Source: Hirundichthys speculiger (Eukaryota > Chordata > Actinopteri > Beloniformes > Exocoetidae). Taken from it: a stretch of 64,000 nt of DNA. The stretch lies in the NCBI GenBank assembly GCA_018398805.1, contig JAGFBZ010002341.1, positions 1,225,001 to 1,289,000 of the forward strand. The letters run 5' to 3'. The notes below the pieces were generated by a model. That model saw only the letters and a program-made list of their open reading frames with translations. It was not told where the DNA came from and ran no database searches. Position numbers and translations under genes: made by a program. Below are positions 33,241 to 45,445 of the stretch, piece by piece; the first letter of the stretch is position 1, and the number at the start of each line of letters is the position of its first letter.

Positions 33241-35240
33241 CATAAAAGAAGTCACGTTAAACCTCTTACACAGGCGTTTCAAAACAGGAATGTGTTTTTG
33301 TAAAATAATAATTAAAAAAAAAACAGGACTAAATTAATTTGCCAGATTGTTTAACTGAAAAATTACATTATGCAGTGAATGTGCGTTAGAAGGAAAATTG
33401 TATTTGGAAGTCCTAATTAGATGAATATATAAATTGTATTGGCTGCTCTGATGATGCAAAAACAATCCATTTATGTATCTGATGTCAGTGTCTGAAAGTT
33501 ACTATTTTTGTCACTGCTTTATCACTGAATACAAGTTTTAAAGTCGGCCGCCATAAATGAGAAACACAGCCACTTATTCTGACGTGACCATCGCATCACT
33601 AAACATATTTCTGTGAACAAACGCTCCTCGTCTTGATTGAGCGCGAGTATTTCTAAAAGGGAAAAAAAATGTTAAGTTGCTGTCTAAATGTTATTTTTCA
33701 TTAACATGCAAATGTGTTCAGTCGTTCAGTCCAAAGCCGCTTCATTTGTTCTGCTCGTGGAAGCTGTTTAGCCATGAAAGTTTCTATCATGTTTTGGCAA
33801 ATAATCCCTGATGTTAAACAGAAAAAAAGAAGAAAACCAGAACACTTTCAGAACTTGAGGCATCACAGGTTGAAATCCGCTTCTCTCCTCAGAAACAACA
33901 CAGCTTAGTGGTAAAAAGCAACCCAGATCTTTCAGGAAACCCCTCTTCCCCTCATGAGGGTTTTCCTCATTTAACTTTCAGCGTGAAGCACATCATGACT
34001 TCCCTCTGCTTCTACCTGTGGTCAACTTTTGAGATGATGAGACTAAATTCACTTGAGCAGTTTGCACTTCCAGGATTTTCAGTTTTATTCATTTCAGTCC
34101 AAGCAGCTCTGCAAATATTTGAATTCACGTTCAGACAATCGTCTCAATGCTGCGCAATGACTGGAAGAGCTGCAATACTAATGCAAATATATGTAAAGCT
34201 TAAAAGTGTCTTAAAGGCCTGCTGAAACACCCTACGACCAGGTAGGCCCAGTAAAAGTTATTTTCTGGGTAATTTGTTTCGTGCCTTTAAAAAGAGCTGA
34301 GTTATTACCAGCAGTAAAACTTACATGGTAGATGAAGATAAAATAAGTCAAATAAAATCCCTGAGTCGCACACCCAGTGATTCAGTTTTTACTTTTCATT
34401 TTCTCTCCTTTTCCAATTCATCCATGTGACTGAGTTTTGCACAATGTCCTCACTCTCCAGGAAATGCGAGTTCAAGCCATTTACTGTTAATGGCGCCATA
34501 ATTACACCTCCATTCTACCTGAGATAACCCAAAAAAAAATAGATTGCAGTGATGTTCACAAGCTGTGCTCATTATTTGTGCACGCGCTCCTTACTTGCCT
34601 GCTTCCAGCTGAGCAATACTTCAAAGTCACAATGGAAGGTGAAGATTCGCTCAGTGGCCATTAGAAAAAATTGCCACAAAATGATTTCGAGAGTCCTGCG
34701 TGCGAGTCCTCCTGCGCAGGGAAAATTAGTGCTTGCATGTGGAAGAGATAGAGCCGTGCTGTGTACCAGGAACTTGGCTCTGAGCAGGTGACTCTTCGGT
34801 CAAAAGGGAACCGACTGCGAGCAATAAAGCCACTGCCTTTGACAGCAGTCATCAATCAAAATCCCTCCCGTCCCTGTCAGTTCTGTCTCTGTCATCAACT
34901 CCATTAGCACATCTCACACAGACATCAGGCCATAAAAGCATCATGACATGAGCAGCATGCAGCGTGGTCGGGTTGTCACGTCACAACCAAATGAGTAAAG
35001 CTTGAAGTCCCCAAGAAAACAGATCTGATGCTTTATGTTTATGAGGATGTCTCACACATGAAATTAACTACTAATTATGACTTGTAATATCCCAACAATG
35101 GCGTTAAAGTCACTTTCCTTTTGCCATGTGGTGGGCAGGCTGCAACACAGGGGTGTGTCGCTGCCCCCCCCCACCATGTCCCCGTCCACTCTTGTCTTTT
35201 TAATGCATCCATCAGTCCTGTCGCTGAGTTCACGCACTAT
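33241..35240. other. No gene seen
   Basis: AT-rich, without recognisable repeat ends. Frames at 33714-34225 and 34549-34855 have no known domain. 2 kb without a detectable transposon. Confidence 0.45.
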
Positions 35241-35273
35241 TAGGGGTGTGAAAAAATAAAATCGATTTGGCAT
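35241..35273. mobile_element. End fragment of the TAGGGGTG hAT-like family
   Basis: TAGGGGTGTGAAAAAA followed by AAATCGATTTGG is the inverse of the right ends at 30905 and 51879. Only ~33 bp remain before the Tigger-like element begins. Confidence 0.6.
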
Positions 35274-35275
35274 TA

Positions 35276-35911
35276 CAGTGATCCCTCGCCAATTCGCGCT
35301 TTAAGTTCTGCAGTTTTAGTTATTCGCGGATTTTTCAGAAATATATAATATAATAAAAAAATCAAGAAAAAATTGCGGAAACATCACAGGATGTTGTGTG
35401 CGTTCTCTCACTGTGAAGAAATGTTGCGAGCCAGCCTGGCCCCTTTAGGAGGGCCTTATGGGTAATGGTGTGGCCTTATGGGTAATGTAGTGTGTGTGTC
35501 GTGGGACGGCAGAAGAAAACGGGGTTAGATGAAAAGTGTAGTGAGCATCAACAGCAGCCCAGCGTGTATAGATTTACATTCTCTGTTAACCGACAGGAGC
35601 CCAACAATACAACCTGTGTGATGTTACAAGTTCCTGCAGTGCCAGAATAAAGTGCTCGTTCCATGCAGAGAAAACCAGACTGTTTCTTTTGTTGTTGTTA
35701 GCGTGTTAGCCGCTAATTGCCACCAAAAATAGCACAATACCAGCAGTTTCTTTACTACAGTTCAGAGACCAGAGGCTGTGAAGGAAACAGAAAGACCACA
35801 GTTGAGCCTTCGCTGCAGTGCCTCGCTACTTTTTTATGGTTTTTAAACATGTTTTAAACACATTATTTAGGCTCGGGGGGCTTCGGCTCGCGTTCGCGGA
35901 TTTTGATTTTC
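35276..35911. mobile_element. Tigger-like element, CAGTGATCCCT family, copy 2 (right end lost)
   Basis: It starts CAGTGATCCCTCGCCAATTC after TA (35274-35275) and follows copy 1 closely to about 35911. The sequence then changes without the AGGGATCACTG terminus. Confidence 0.82.
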
Positions 35912-36885
35912 GAAAACAGCCTAAACCTCACCCCCACATCCTCACATACAGTTAAGGCTTTCACAGCTCTCCTGGTACTGACCAGCCTGGGGCAGAGATG
36001 TGTCTGGGTGCTGGTGGCCATTCATCCAGTTTTTTCTTGAGAAAGGAGACATTTTTTAATCCGTTTGAGCCAGAGCTGCTGCACTTAAAAACTAAGCGGG
36101 TAATTTGTCCTGAGCAATCAAAGCAAACCAGGCTCTTTGGGAAATGGATACACAAGAAGCACACAGGAAACTTTAAATTATGCCTTTTCTTCCTTTTCTT
36201 GTAACACTTCCCAGAGAACATGAGCTGTTTCCTCTATCACCAGTGTTCACTCAACTTTGAAATCAGATTTGAAAAATGTCACAAATCATGTGGAATACCT
36301 TTTTCTCTGCTCCAAGCCAAGAGTTCCTCGAAAATTTGCTCAGGTTAATGTGCCTTGAGATCTGCACGCATGAGCACTCTGTGGAGCCGGTGCTACTGCT
36401 TCGAGTGTACTCATAGGTTAATGGATCCAGGTGGGAGAAATGGGCCATTCAAAAGGACTGAGCTGGTTTGCATTAACCCTGCTTTACCCAGCTTTACCAA
36501 CAGTTAATGGTCAACAGTCACTTTGTAAAGGATTCACTCTGAGAATTTGTAAAATTTTACAAAAGCTGGTATTCACAAAAGAAATGTGGCTTGAACGTTT
36601 CCCTTCTTCACGCTTTCTTGATGTTGTATTGGTGGTGCTATTTAATGACCAAGTTTACTTTTAATTACTGACTTCTTTGGTATCGTTGACAGTCCGAAGC
36701 CTCGATCTCCTGTTGAAAGAAAAGAAATCCTGGAGTTTGAACCAATCGCTCCAACAGAACATTAATCATTACACGCAGCTGAAGAAAAAATAAAATATGA
36801 ATTAAAAAAAAAAAAAATCACATTACCTGCAGTTTGTGGCTTAAACAAAACTCCTGTGTTGGATTTCCTCTTGTTTTTGTTTTTT
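35912..36885. other. No gene seen
   Basis: Short frames on both strands without recognisable domains. Poly-A at 36805-36818. Confidence 0.45.
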
Positions 36886-36893
36886 TTTAATAT

Positions 36894-38041
36894 TAGGGCT
36901 GGACACGATTAAAATTTTTATTCACGATTAATCGCATGGTTTTCCTGATTAATCACGATTAATTGCATTGTATACGAAAAATCAAATAATGAATTCAAAA
37001 GTAGTGTAAAGGTCACTTTTATTTAAATTGTCTGTTGCCATATGAACTAAAGTGTCATAAAGTTACATAACATTTGTTGTTCAAACACTTAACATCAGCA
37101 CTTCCCAGTAACACATATTTAGTGTAAATCTCATCTTAAAAAATGTCAAATAAAATAAAGCTTATTGCCACTGCCAGGGCATTAATGTCCTCCTGTTTTT
37201 TTATGAGAAATAAAAAAAGTCTACCAACAAAATCCTAACAATCTAGAGGCCACAATCATAACATTAAAACAGGTCATTTCTGAGGTAACAGCAGAAACTT
37301 TTAAAGGGGAGTTCAACTTGGCAGTTGTTACAAATAACCTTGTTTCTGTTGAATCTTTAAAATGAAAATGTCCATGTTAAAAGTTCTGTAACTTTACCAA
37401 TCCATAATTATCTGTGTATCATTTGTTTTTTCCAATTTCGATTGTCAATTAAAAATTTTAAATATTAAAAAGTTGCTTTTTTATTTTTTTTCCGTTTTTT
37501 TTAAACTAACAAAAAAAAAATGCCTGTTTTTTATATATGTTAATTTTAGCAAACAGGCCACGGGACTGAATTTGTTTGTATTTTATTGTCTGGTTTACAT
37601 CACCCGGAAATGGCTTTGTTTTATAATCAAGAAATAGACTTTCTTTTGTCATTACACATCTGTGCCACTAGATGGAGCCGCACTGCAGTAACCAGCTAGA
37701 GAACAGCAGGACAGTGAACACATGGAGCAGATCTGATGTAACATGGAGGAATGACGCGATCGTCTTGAACAAAGGGGTTTGAAATTTTTTTTTTTCAGAT
37801 ACAATTGTTAATATTGCTACCTGAATTGCTACCCGAACTGTAAAGTACACTGATTTTTACCGCTCTCCATATCTGTTTTAGTTTTGCCTGCCAATTATTT
37901 TCCATTTCCACAGCAGCCAGTTACAGACTTTTTAAAACAAAAGCACGTGAGCAACATGCGTTAACACGTGATAAAATAAATGTCGGCGTTAATAAATTAA
38001 TGCGTTAACGCGATAATAACGTGTGAACTTGCCCAGCCCTA
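36894..38041. mobile_element. hAT-like element, TAGGGCTGG family, full-length copy
   Basis: It starts TAGGGCTGGACACGATT and ends ACTTGCCCAGCCCTA, flanked by a perfect 8-bp duplication TTTAATAT (36886-36893, 38042-38049). The left end has ATTAATCGC repeats and the right end GTTAACGCGATAATAACG. 1148 bp, no transposase frame, so it depends on an autonomous relative. Confidence 0.92.
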
Positions 38042-38045
<4 letters not shown>

Positions 38046-38104
<59 letters not shown>

Positions 38105-38107
38105 TAT
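38046..38107. repeat. (TA)n(CA)n microsatellite
   Basis: About 45 bases of alternating TA then 13 of CA directly after the hAT target duplication. Confidence 0.9.
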
Positions 38108-38109
38108 AC

Positions 38110-38400
38110 CAGTGGTACGTGAGCGCTTTCTGGTGGTACGCAGGGGAATGTCAGGACTTCCCACATTCTCCCTTTTTTTTTTTTAAATTTAATCGGAAAC
38201 ATACCATGCATAAATACGTTTCAAATGAAATTTAGGTAACAATAAATAACAACAATAAGGAATAAACATCTATCCTGTGAATTTAAAGCAAATTGAGAAG
38301 ACATATATGGCTATATTTTAAAACTGGTCATCATGGTGGTACTCAGAGAGCTGAACAGTTTCTCAGGTGGTACGCAGCATTAAAACTTTGAGAACCACTG
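38110..38400. mobile_element. Non-autonomous hAT, CAGTGGTTCTCAAA family, copy 2
   Basis: Reverse orientation relative to 13073. It starts CAGTGGTACGTGAGCGC and ends ACTTTGAGAACCACTG. The flanks do not show a clear duplication, and the left flank is microsatellite. 291 bp, with about 175 bp less than copy 1. Confidence 0.72.
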
Positions 38401-39898
38401 TTCTACACAGTTACAGCACTCTAAATTACTGCACTGATGATCACGCTCATCTGCGCTATGAAAAGGGAAAATAAGCAAACCGGGAGATTAAGTTTTAAGG
38501 CAGTTTACTTCAGAATGACTACACACCATCAAATTAAAGACCTGGGTACAAATAATTATCATGATCATTTATTCCCTTGCTTGAGATGATCTAATTAATT
38601 ATTCTTTTCACCAAAATTGGGTAATTATTGCTTTCAATACCATTAAGCAGCTACTTGAAATTGAATTAGGTCTGCCTCTTACCTTTTTTTTTTGAGACTC
38701 AAAAAATTAGGCTGCACAGCAAGACTGGAATGTGACTCTTTATTCTACTCCAGAGGTCACAGCGCTGAGTCGTTCTCTTTATCTACCAAGAAGATTCATG
38801 CATCTGCAGTGGATGATACCATTAAAAGCTGTACCTTCACAAACGGCTTCAGAGTATCCTGTTGCTGCCCTTAATACAGACAAACACAGGCTGTGGATTA
38901 AGCTTTAATGTTCCAGAGGATGCATGACAGAAAAAAAAGTATTTTCTTCATCGTCTCTAAAATGACACTGCTTAAATGCTTCACTTCAAAAATGACCCTG
39001 AACAAACCGGTAACAGTTAAAAGGAAGGGACTTTTCCACAAGAGGAGTTGCATAATACAGCCACTTTTCAGTGTGCAGTGGTTGGCTATATATATAAATG
39101 ATCAGGAATGTAATGTAGCATGAGACTTTATGCATCAGCAAGTGAAACATACAGTACTGCTGCTTTCAGTTCTGAGGGTTTATGGACCAGGATATAATAA
39201 AAGAATCACTTGGGATTTTTTTCAAGATTTAAAGTGACACAAAGGAACTTTTGCTGATTTATTTTTAATTTTTTAAAATTTTGTGGCTGTAAATAATCAC
39301 AGTATGAGTGGATGCTCTTTAAACATAGATAGCTGAAAAAAATTTGACTCTAAAACGAAAATACAGCACACAGGAACGCTTTTAAGCACATATCAATGTA
39401 CATAGAAACTTTGCTAGCTGCTCCCGAGCACGTGCCACGCACATACAACTGAAACTCAACGGCTCTTTTTAACGCATGACTGAGCTTCACACACTTTACT
39501 CTAATCGTGTCAAAAACTTGGGGGAGAAATGTTCGCTCGTGAGAAAAGCACCGCAGCTGGTGGGTGGAGATAAAAGCAATCGAGTGCAGATGAACGGATG
39601 CACCCTTCAGGTATGTGGATCATACCTGAAGCAAAACGTACTCGTAAATGGAAGAAAATGCTTTACCTCAAATAGTCTTTAAGACTTTTTGAACAATATT
39701 TTTAGCATGAGACTGTTTCTTTTCATCAACTAATGACTTTTTAAGGTATGTTTACAGGTGAAATCCATGTTTTTTGACGACTTATAGATGAAATCTCACA
39801 TAACCTCTCACATAACCACAAACTATTTTAGCAGTCCAAAAAAATAACATCTGCTTCACCCAGTCACACTTTTACGACACTGTCCAAGATTTACTCTC
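38401..39898. other. No gene seen
   Basis: AT-rich, with three short plus-strand frames (38692-38874, 38908-39123, 39476-39682) lacking known domains or splice support. Confidence 0.45.
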
Positions 39899-40035
39899 TC
39901 ACTTGGCAAGGTTATTATAGTTAACGAAAACGAACAAAATAACAAAAAATAGAATTGAAAAACATTTTCGTTAACTGAAATAAAATAAAAACGAGTTTTT
40001 TAAAAAACAATAACTAACTGAAACTGTATTATGTG

Positions 40036-40928
40036 TAGGGCTGTAGCGATACACTAATCTCACGATACGATACGATACGATACGATATATTTGGCTCATG
40101 ATACGATATATATCGATATTCATCTTACAATACAATTACATCATTTTCAGAAAGATTTTGACGGGATAAAGTGATTTTGGTGACATCTTGTGAGTGTTCC
40201 AATGACTTTGTTTGAATTAATTGAACTGAAAGCATCAACTACACATTATATGGCTGACAGGCAGCTTGCAAATGCTGGACAAAATGAATAAAAGACAATA
40301 GGATAGCGGGGCTCCATCGCGTTCACCATGCGCCTAAAGCTGGCATTTTCCACCACTGAATACGGTCTCAAATCCTGACAAATAAAGTAGGGAATGGACT
40401 GCTACCTAAGTGAAGTAGATGGAAAATAACAACAACCGCCGTCACTGTCCAGCGTGGTTTGTTTCGGATCGCGCTGCAACTTCTTGGGCTTGCTTTCAGT
40501 TAGCATTACCTTGTCTGGGTGGTGACGTTTCAGGTGGGCTCACAGGATGGTGGTATTTCCAGAGTTCTTCACGTTTGTGTGACACAGCTTGCAAACCGCC
40601 ATACTTTTGTCTAAATCTTCGCTTTCCTTTTTCTTTTTAAAACCGAACTGCTCCCACACATCTGCTTTTAAGCACGCAGGTGCTGGATTTATACTCGCCG
40701 CCATTCTCCTGACTGGCACAGAGAAAGAAGCTAGCTTCTGGATAGCTTGTTAGAAATGCTCTACAGCGACACTAGCGGCTGGAGGACTTTGCAGGAAGAG
40801 CACCCATGCAGGACACGGGGGTTTTAAAGGGAGCTTAGAATATCGATACCCGCGGCTGAAATATCGATACTCTCTGGGAAATAAAATATCGATATATATC
40901 GCAGAATCGATAAAATTGCCCAGCCCTA
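40036..40928. mobile_element. hAT, TAGRGCTG/CGATA family, copy E, retaining part of its transposase
   Basis: The ends TAGGGCTGTAGCGATACAC and TTGCCCAGCCCTA are flanked by a perfect 8-bp duplication ATTATGTG (40028-40035, 40929-40936). It shares ends with copies A-D, but carries about 500 extra bp between 'aatgaataaaag' and 'ggacacgggggtttt' that include a BED-finger gene start. The short copies are therefore deletion products of this type of element. Confidence 0.92.
40310..40704 (-). pseudogene. BED zinc finger transposase start of copy E
   Basis: From the ATG at 40704 the minus strand reads MAASINPAPACLKADVWEQF, then the finger CKLC...H-x4-H (VCKLCHTNV, AHLKRHHPDKV), as in ZBED1-like hAT transposases. 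A TGA interrupts just before AHLKRHH (from the common CGA arginine codon, a CpG transition). Further on, PYFICQDLRPYSVVENA and FRRMVNAMEPRY match the 'pf..v....F..l...l.P.y' block of hAT transposases, in part after another stop. Everything downstream is deleted. Confidence 0.8.
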
Positions 40929-41092
40929 ATTATGTGTTATAAAATGAACTAAAATTAATATCAAGAACGTCCTTCATTTTCGCATTTGTAAATTTTTTTT
41001 CACATAAACGTTTCGGGATTTACATGAAATCTATTAACTTCGCTCCGCCATACAACAAAAACAACAACAACAAAAAAAACCTAGAGTAATCA

Positions 41093-41311
41093 GTGATGGC
41101 TGTGGCAAAAGTTGGGAGAAAGCGGCACAGTCCTGTTTGGGATTTCTTTGACTATGTATGTGTTAACGATAAAAGTAAATGTCTTGTTGTAGAAGCAGGT
41201 GTTACAATGTGTGGAATACTTCTAAAGGGGAAAACCCCAACGAATCTGAAAGTCCATTTGAAAAGCTCTCACAAGAAGGCTAACCAAGACTACCTGGATA
41301 AGCTAGCCTAA
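41093..41311 (+). pseudogene. BED zinc finger fragment of the outer hAT
   Basis: A 72-codon frame. SPVWDFFDY is followed by a finger with Cys in SKCLVV and MCGILLKG and His in LKVHLKSSHKK, the DNA-binding BED domain of another hAT lineage. The frame ends at a stop right after YLDKLA. Low-grade remnants continue to about 41500 with no catalytic region. It differs clearly from the BED fingers at 22.7 and 40.6 kb, so three lineages are represented. Confidence 0.78.
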
Positions 41312-41929
41312 GCTAGCCCCCTGGAAAGAGAAGCAGCAGCTGCAGGCCAGTCAGCGTTGGGAAGGAACGGGAGAAAACAGCAAAACTGCAACTATAATGG
41401 ACTGTTTCCACCGGAGACCAGATAGCTGCTGGTCAGTGAATACACAGGAACACCACAAGCGGGAAGACGCATTGATAAATATGTTATAAAGATTCGATAG
41501 CCTTCAGTGCTTCACTCGAACCAAAATTACAACCATATTTTAAAAAATAAAAATAACACTGAAACTAATAAAAACTAAATTAAAACTAAGTATTTCAAAA
41601 AAATAAAAACTAGCAAAACTGCTCTAAAAATGAATTCAAACTAACTGAATTTGAAAAACTAAACTAAAAACTAAATAAAAACTAAAACTACTTGAAAATC
41701 CAAAACTGTTACAACCCTGTTGCTGGTTCACTCTTTCATTTTCTCTGCCATGACGTCGCTGGTGTAATGCTGCTAAACATTTCACAGTTATCACAAGACG
41801 ACTGGGACATGAGTCCAAGTTGTGTTTTTTTTTCCAATAACAGGAAAAGGAGAACGCAAAAAAATAATAAAATTTTCATTAAAATGAAATCAAATCATAT
41901 ATTTTAGCATTCAAAAAACATACTGGAGG

Positions 41930-42123
41930 TGGTAGAGTTGAAGACTTTGAGATTCTTTTGGAGCGACGAGGATTAAGAACGAGCACATCAGGTGAACACC
42001 CAGGATGATTCAGACACATAAAGGACATCAATGCATTGATAGAAGGATGCTGGAAAAAAAAACCTGCCAGGCGGTAGAAACGGGGGAAGACCAAAGAGAA
42101 GCGTCAGGACTGGCGTTGTATGT
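41930..42123 (+). pseudogene. LINE reverse-transcriptase C-terminal relic
   Basis: VEDFEILLERRGLRTST resembles, in decayed form, the 'vevLrFSLGVTRMDRIRNEYI' block of a fish LINE polyprotein. 'IEGCWKKKPARR' with KRGKTKEKRQD then matches its 'RRMLR.ELPGKRKRGRPK' block. Stops and frameshifts interrupt. The end of the same ORF appears at 42655-42788. Confidence 0.5.
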
Positions 42124-42654
42124 GCGTGTATTTTTGAAATGCTTCCCGCAAATCGCAGTGTGCTGGACCGGGATTGGTGAGATGCTCCGTAGCCCAACGA
42201 GGACTGGCTGCCAGGAAACGAACCAGAGCTTGAAGGGCCAGGATGTTGGACGACGCAGAGAGAGGCTCAGTGACATCTCCCTCCTCTTTGATGCTGCTCT
42301 GACTGTCTGGATGTAAGATGTAGACTTTGTGGGGGTGGACTGCCATTTACTTTGATTCTAGTTTTCTCTTGTTTATTTAGTTAGGAAGGTAAGTAACTGT
42401 TTTGTTTTTTTTTTGGTTTATTTATTCTTGGATGGGTAAGGTTGATTAATCTCAAGGTAGTTCTGTTTTGATTGGGATTTTTTTTCCTCGGCCCACCCTG
42501 ATGATTTAAACTCTAGTTTTTGTCCGTGCTAGTGATGTCAATAAAACCGATATGTCAACCTGAAAACATCCGTTGGCTGTTTGACAACTGGGGGTGAAAT
42601 GGGGCTCTTTCATCTTATGTCCTTTTGACGAGAAGAGGGGCGTAATGTGAATAT
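42124..42654. other. Insertion-like segment of unknown origin
   Basis: This segment separates two consecutive parts of one LINE tail. It has overlapping short frames on the minus strand, a T-rich middle and an AATAAA-like end (AATAAAACC at 42540), as an LTR or processed insert might. I could not identify ends or a domain. Confidence 0.3.
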
Positions 42655-42788
42655 TTTTGGATGTGGCGAGAGAGGAAATGCAGACTGTTGGTGTGACAGA
42701 GGAAGATGCAGAAGACAGGTCCGGATGGAAATGAACGGTCCACTGTGGCCACCCGTACGGGGGGAAATGCAGAAAAGAAGAAGATTTT
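42655..42788 (+). repeat. 3' end of the LINE family also seen at 13650
   Basis: TTTTGGATGTGGCGAGAGAGG encodes the MDVAREEMQTVGVTEEDAED tail. It is followed by a decayed 'cgctgtggccacccctaa' phrase and AAGAAGAAGA at the end. Confidence 0.6.
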
Positions 42789-45443
42789 AACATGAAAAAA
42801 AAAATCCTTTGAGAATCCTTTGACATATTAGGCCATTTTATTTATCAGAGAGGAACTGAGCCAAAATCCATAAGTAGTGAAAAATCACCAAGTAAATCTT
42901 TACTGAACCCAGGATTGGGATGATAAATCAGTCCAAGGCATAATCTAATACACTTGATTAAATGCCCATAAGTAAATGTGAGCACCTCTCTAAAAACGGG
43001 CGTTTTTGAAGTTTTAATTTTAAAGTGTGATAAGGACCTCATGATTTCTTTTTTATTATGTCCTGATACATAAACCTTGAATAATGGTGTGCCTTGATTT
43101 TCAGATGGCTGCAGCATTCTGTGTTATCAAAGCTGTAGTGAGTTGATGACGGAAGAAAGGACCATTTAAGACAAAAGAAAGAGCTCAGATTGTCTTCATA
43201 TTATGATGCTCTGGGTTTGAGTGACAGGGACATCACTGCAAGAGTCAGAAGCGCTTGTGTTAGGAAAACAGACTGAATAAGGTTAATCATTACACTCTGC
43301 TTTCTATTAGACCTTCTTGGAGGCTCATACAAAAGGAGTGGCCTTGGGTTTAGTTTTTAACTCTGAGTATAAGCGCTGAAGCCGTTTCCATGTCAATATC
43401 GACTTGTTCTTGTCCCTGAGCATCATCTCCTGCCACTCTGTCAAAACCCTGACATCTCTGACATGTACACAATGTGTTTTTGGACATGATACGCATTTAT
43501 CTGCAATGTTAGACAGTAAAAACAAACACGGCTCAGTCATTTTGAGTATTTGAGTATTATTTGAGGAGGAAAGTCACAGTCCAAGAACATGAGACTAGAA
43601 TTCAAGGCTGCTGCCATTTTCTTAATTTTTTTTTCTTTCCTTGCTTCAATTTCCTTGCTGTTTGTTTGGAGAAAAGGCTGCCTGGTCTGGTTGAAAATAG
43701 ATCACTTTATGACATTAATCCAGCACGCTGCATACTGATGCAAAAATACACATTTGAGCTCAAAATGCCTCCTGCTTTGACGAGCAATGCACTTTCAGAG
43801 TGACAACAGGTTGTCTGTATTCAACAACATTGTAAAACCGAATTATAAAGGTGGCTTATATGACTTTTTATTCCTTTTCTTTTAAGTTGACAGTTTCCCA
43901 GGGTCAAAATAAGATGTCTCGGAAATGTACCGGTAAAACGGACGCAGAAATACAGGACAACAGCTCCCTTTTCAACATGTTTTATGACTGCTTCATAGCG
44001 GCTGGTTTTAAGGGGGGTGGAGTCAGACACTTGACTCCGCCCCCATCTTCCATGGTACATAACTCCTGTAAAATTGTTGCCGCTTCCAAGTGACACCAAA
44101 TGCAACCGGATGTGATGATAGGGCGACAATAAAAATAGACAGGATGGATAAATACGATACCATACCATACAATATGATACACTTTACTGTCCCTTCAGGG
44201 AAATTTGGGTTTGGGTCTGTGTCACAGTGCCATACAAATCTGAATCATTCACTGAATGACACATTTTTTAGATCCAGTCAGCCGACAGTGACAAAGTTGT
44301 ATAATATCAGAGTTTTTCAGTTGATAGTCACTTCAGACACCCAAATCTATGCTCTTACTATGCAATCATTATCCCAATTAATACTGATTAAGCACTGTAA
44401 CAGCCTTTTTTATTTTGATGGCAACTCAAAAATTCTGCGTCTGTTGGATCGTGCAGCCTCGGTCTTCTGTATTTCTGTGTGCTATGGTGAGCACCCTGTT
44501 TAACCTCCCCCTCCCACTTCTTCCCTCACACCCTGCTGCTACTGGTTACCTTCCTACACCTGTCATGGTGACTGCCAATCACATGCCAGGGAGACGGAGA
44601 CCATTGGAGGATGTTTCTCTGTGAACCGAATCAGGTGGAAGAGGGGCGGGGCAGAGCCATGGGATAGCTGCGGGGGCTGGGTTAATCTGCACCTGGAGTT
44701 TAGAGGACCAGTCTGTACGTGCAATTGATGCTTGACGCACAGAAAGTCATTTTTAGGGAAAAAAAAAAACATCTCAGGAAGCTCCAAGTGTGAGTGCTGC
44801 TTTATTTATTGCTTAATCAGTCGTGCACCTCCTGAAATGACAGCAGGACGGCCTGAAAACTGGGTATAACCAGGAAGAGGCTGAAGAAATGACACCGTGA
44901 CAGTAAAAACGCATCCTTAGCATCAGCCGTCAGATATTTACAAGACATTTACGACACTTCTTGTCAGTATCGGTTGTCTCGTCAGCTGTGCACTCAAAAT
45001 GTGAAACCGTGCATCTGAAACAACTGTTGCCGTGAGCAAACTAAAAGAGCTCATCACTGTGTCTGTTTTCGTGTGTGAGAGAGAGAAAGCCAGGAGGATT
45101 GAGCGAGTGTTGATGAGCTCAGCTCGATTCTCTGTTTCTGATTAGACTAGCCGTGAGTCCATGAAAAGGCACACGCTTAAATCCACACCTGTGGACTTTA
45201 ACGCTCTGGAAACTGACCAGCTAATGACACCCAGTGATGCTGATGAGGATTTATGTGCACTGGCGGTTAAACACGCCACCCTGCAGCTTATCAGATCGGT
45301 CTTCAAGTCTGCTGAGTGGAAGGGGAACTGCTCTCTAAATGCACTGAACATGTTTTTTCTTTCCTCTGTTGTTATTTGTTAAAAGAAAAAAAAAAGTCAG
45401 GTACTTGGGCAAAAAGATGAAAACAATGTTGCATTTGTAAGAA
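42789..45443. other. No gene seen
   Basis: Short frames only (42845-43117, 43325-43540, 43821-44503). None has a recognisable domain or paired splice sites. A GATAC/CATAC-rich patch lies at 44152-44180. No transposon ends recognised. Confidence 0.4.
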
Positions 45444-45445
45444 TA

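Larger units (their letters stand above)
39907..41719. mobile_element. BED-finger hAT (CAAGGTTATTATAGTTA ends) containing a nested hAT
   Basis: The left end CAAGGTTATTATAGTTAACG and the right end AAACTGTTACAACCCTG are imperfect inverted repeats (12 of 17). ACTAAAA-rich subterminal sequence lies on both sides. Flanking duplication is not recognisable. Removing the inner element at 40036-40928 leaves about 0.9 kb, with one BED-finger frame on the plus strand. Confidence 0.7.

Noticed and set aside
43100..43280. Possible Tc1 helix-turn-helix piece (KERAQIV ... LSDRDITARVRSA)
   Set aside because: The match is short, needs a frameshift and lacks inverted repeats or other transposase blocks.
43325..43540. 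71-codon minus-strand frame with CPKTHC
   Set aside because: No recognised family and no paired splice sites; length is within chance for this composition.
44150..44215. CATACCATACAATATGATACACTTTACTGTCCC patch as a SINE/LINE tail
   Set aside because: Only about 30 bp resemble a known tail; no promoter boxes or duplication.
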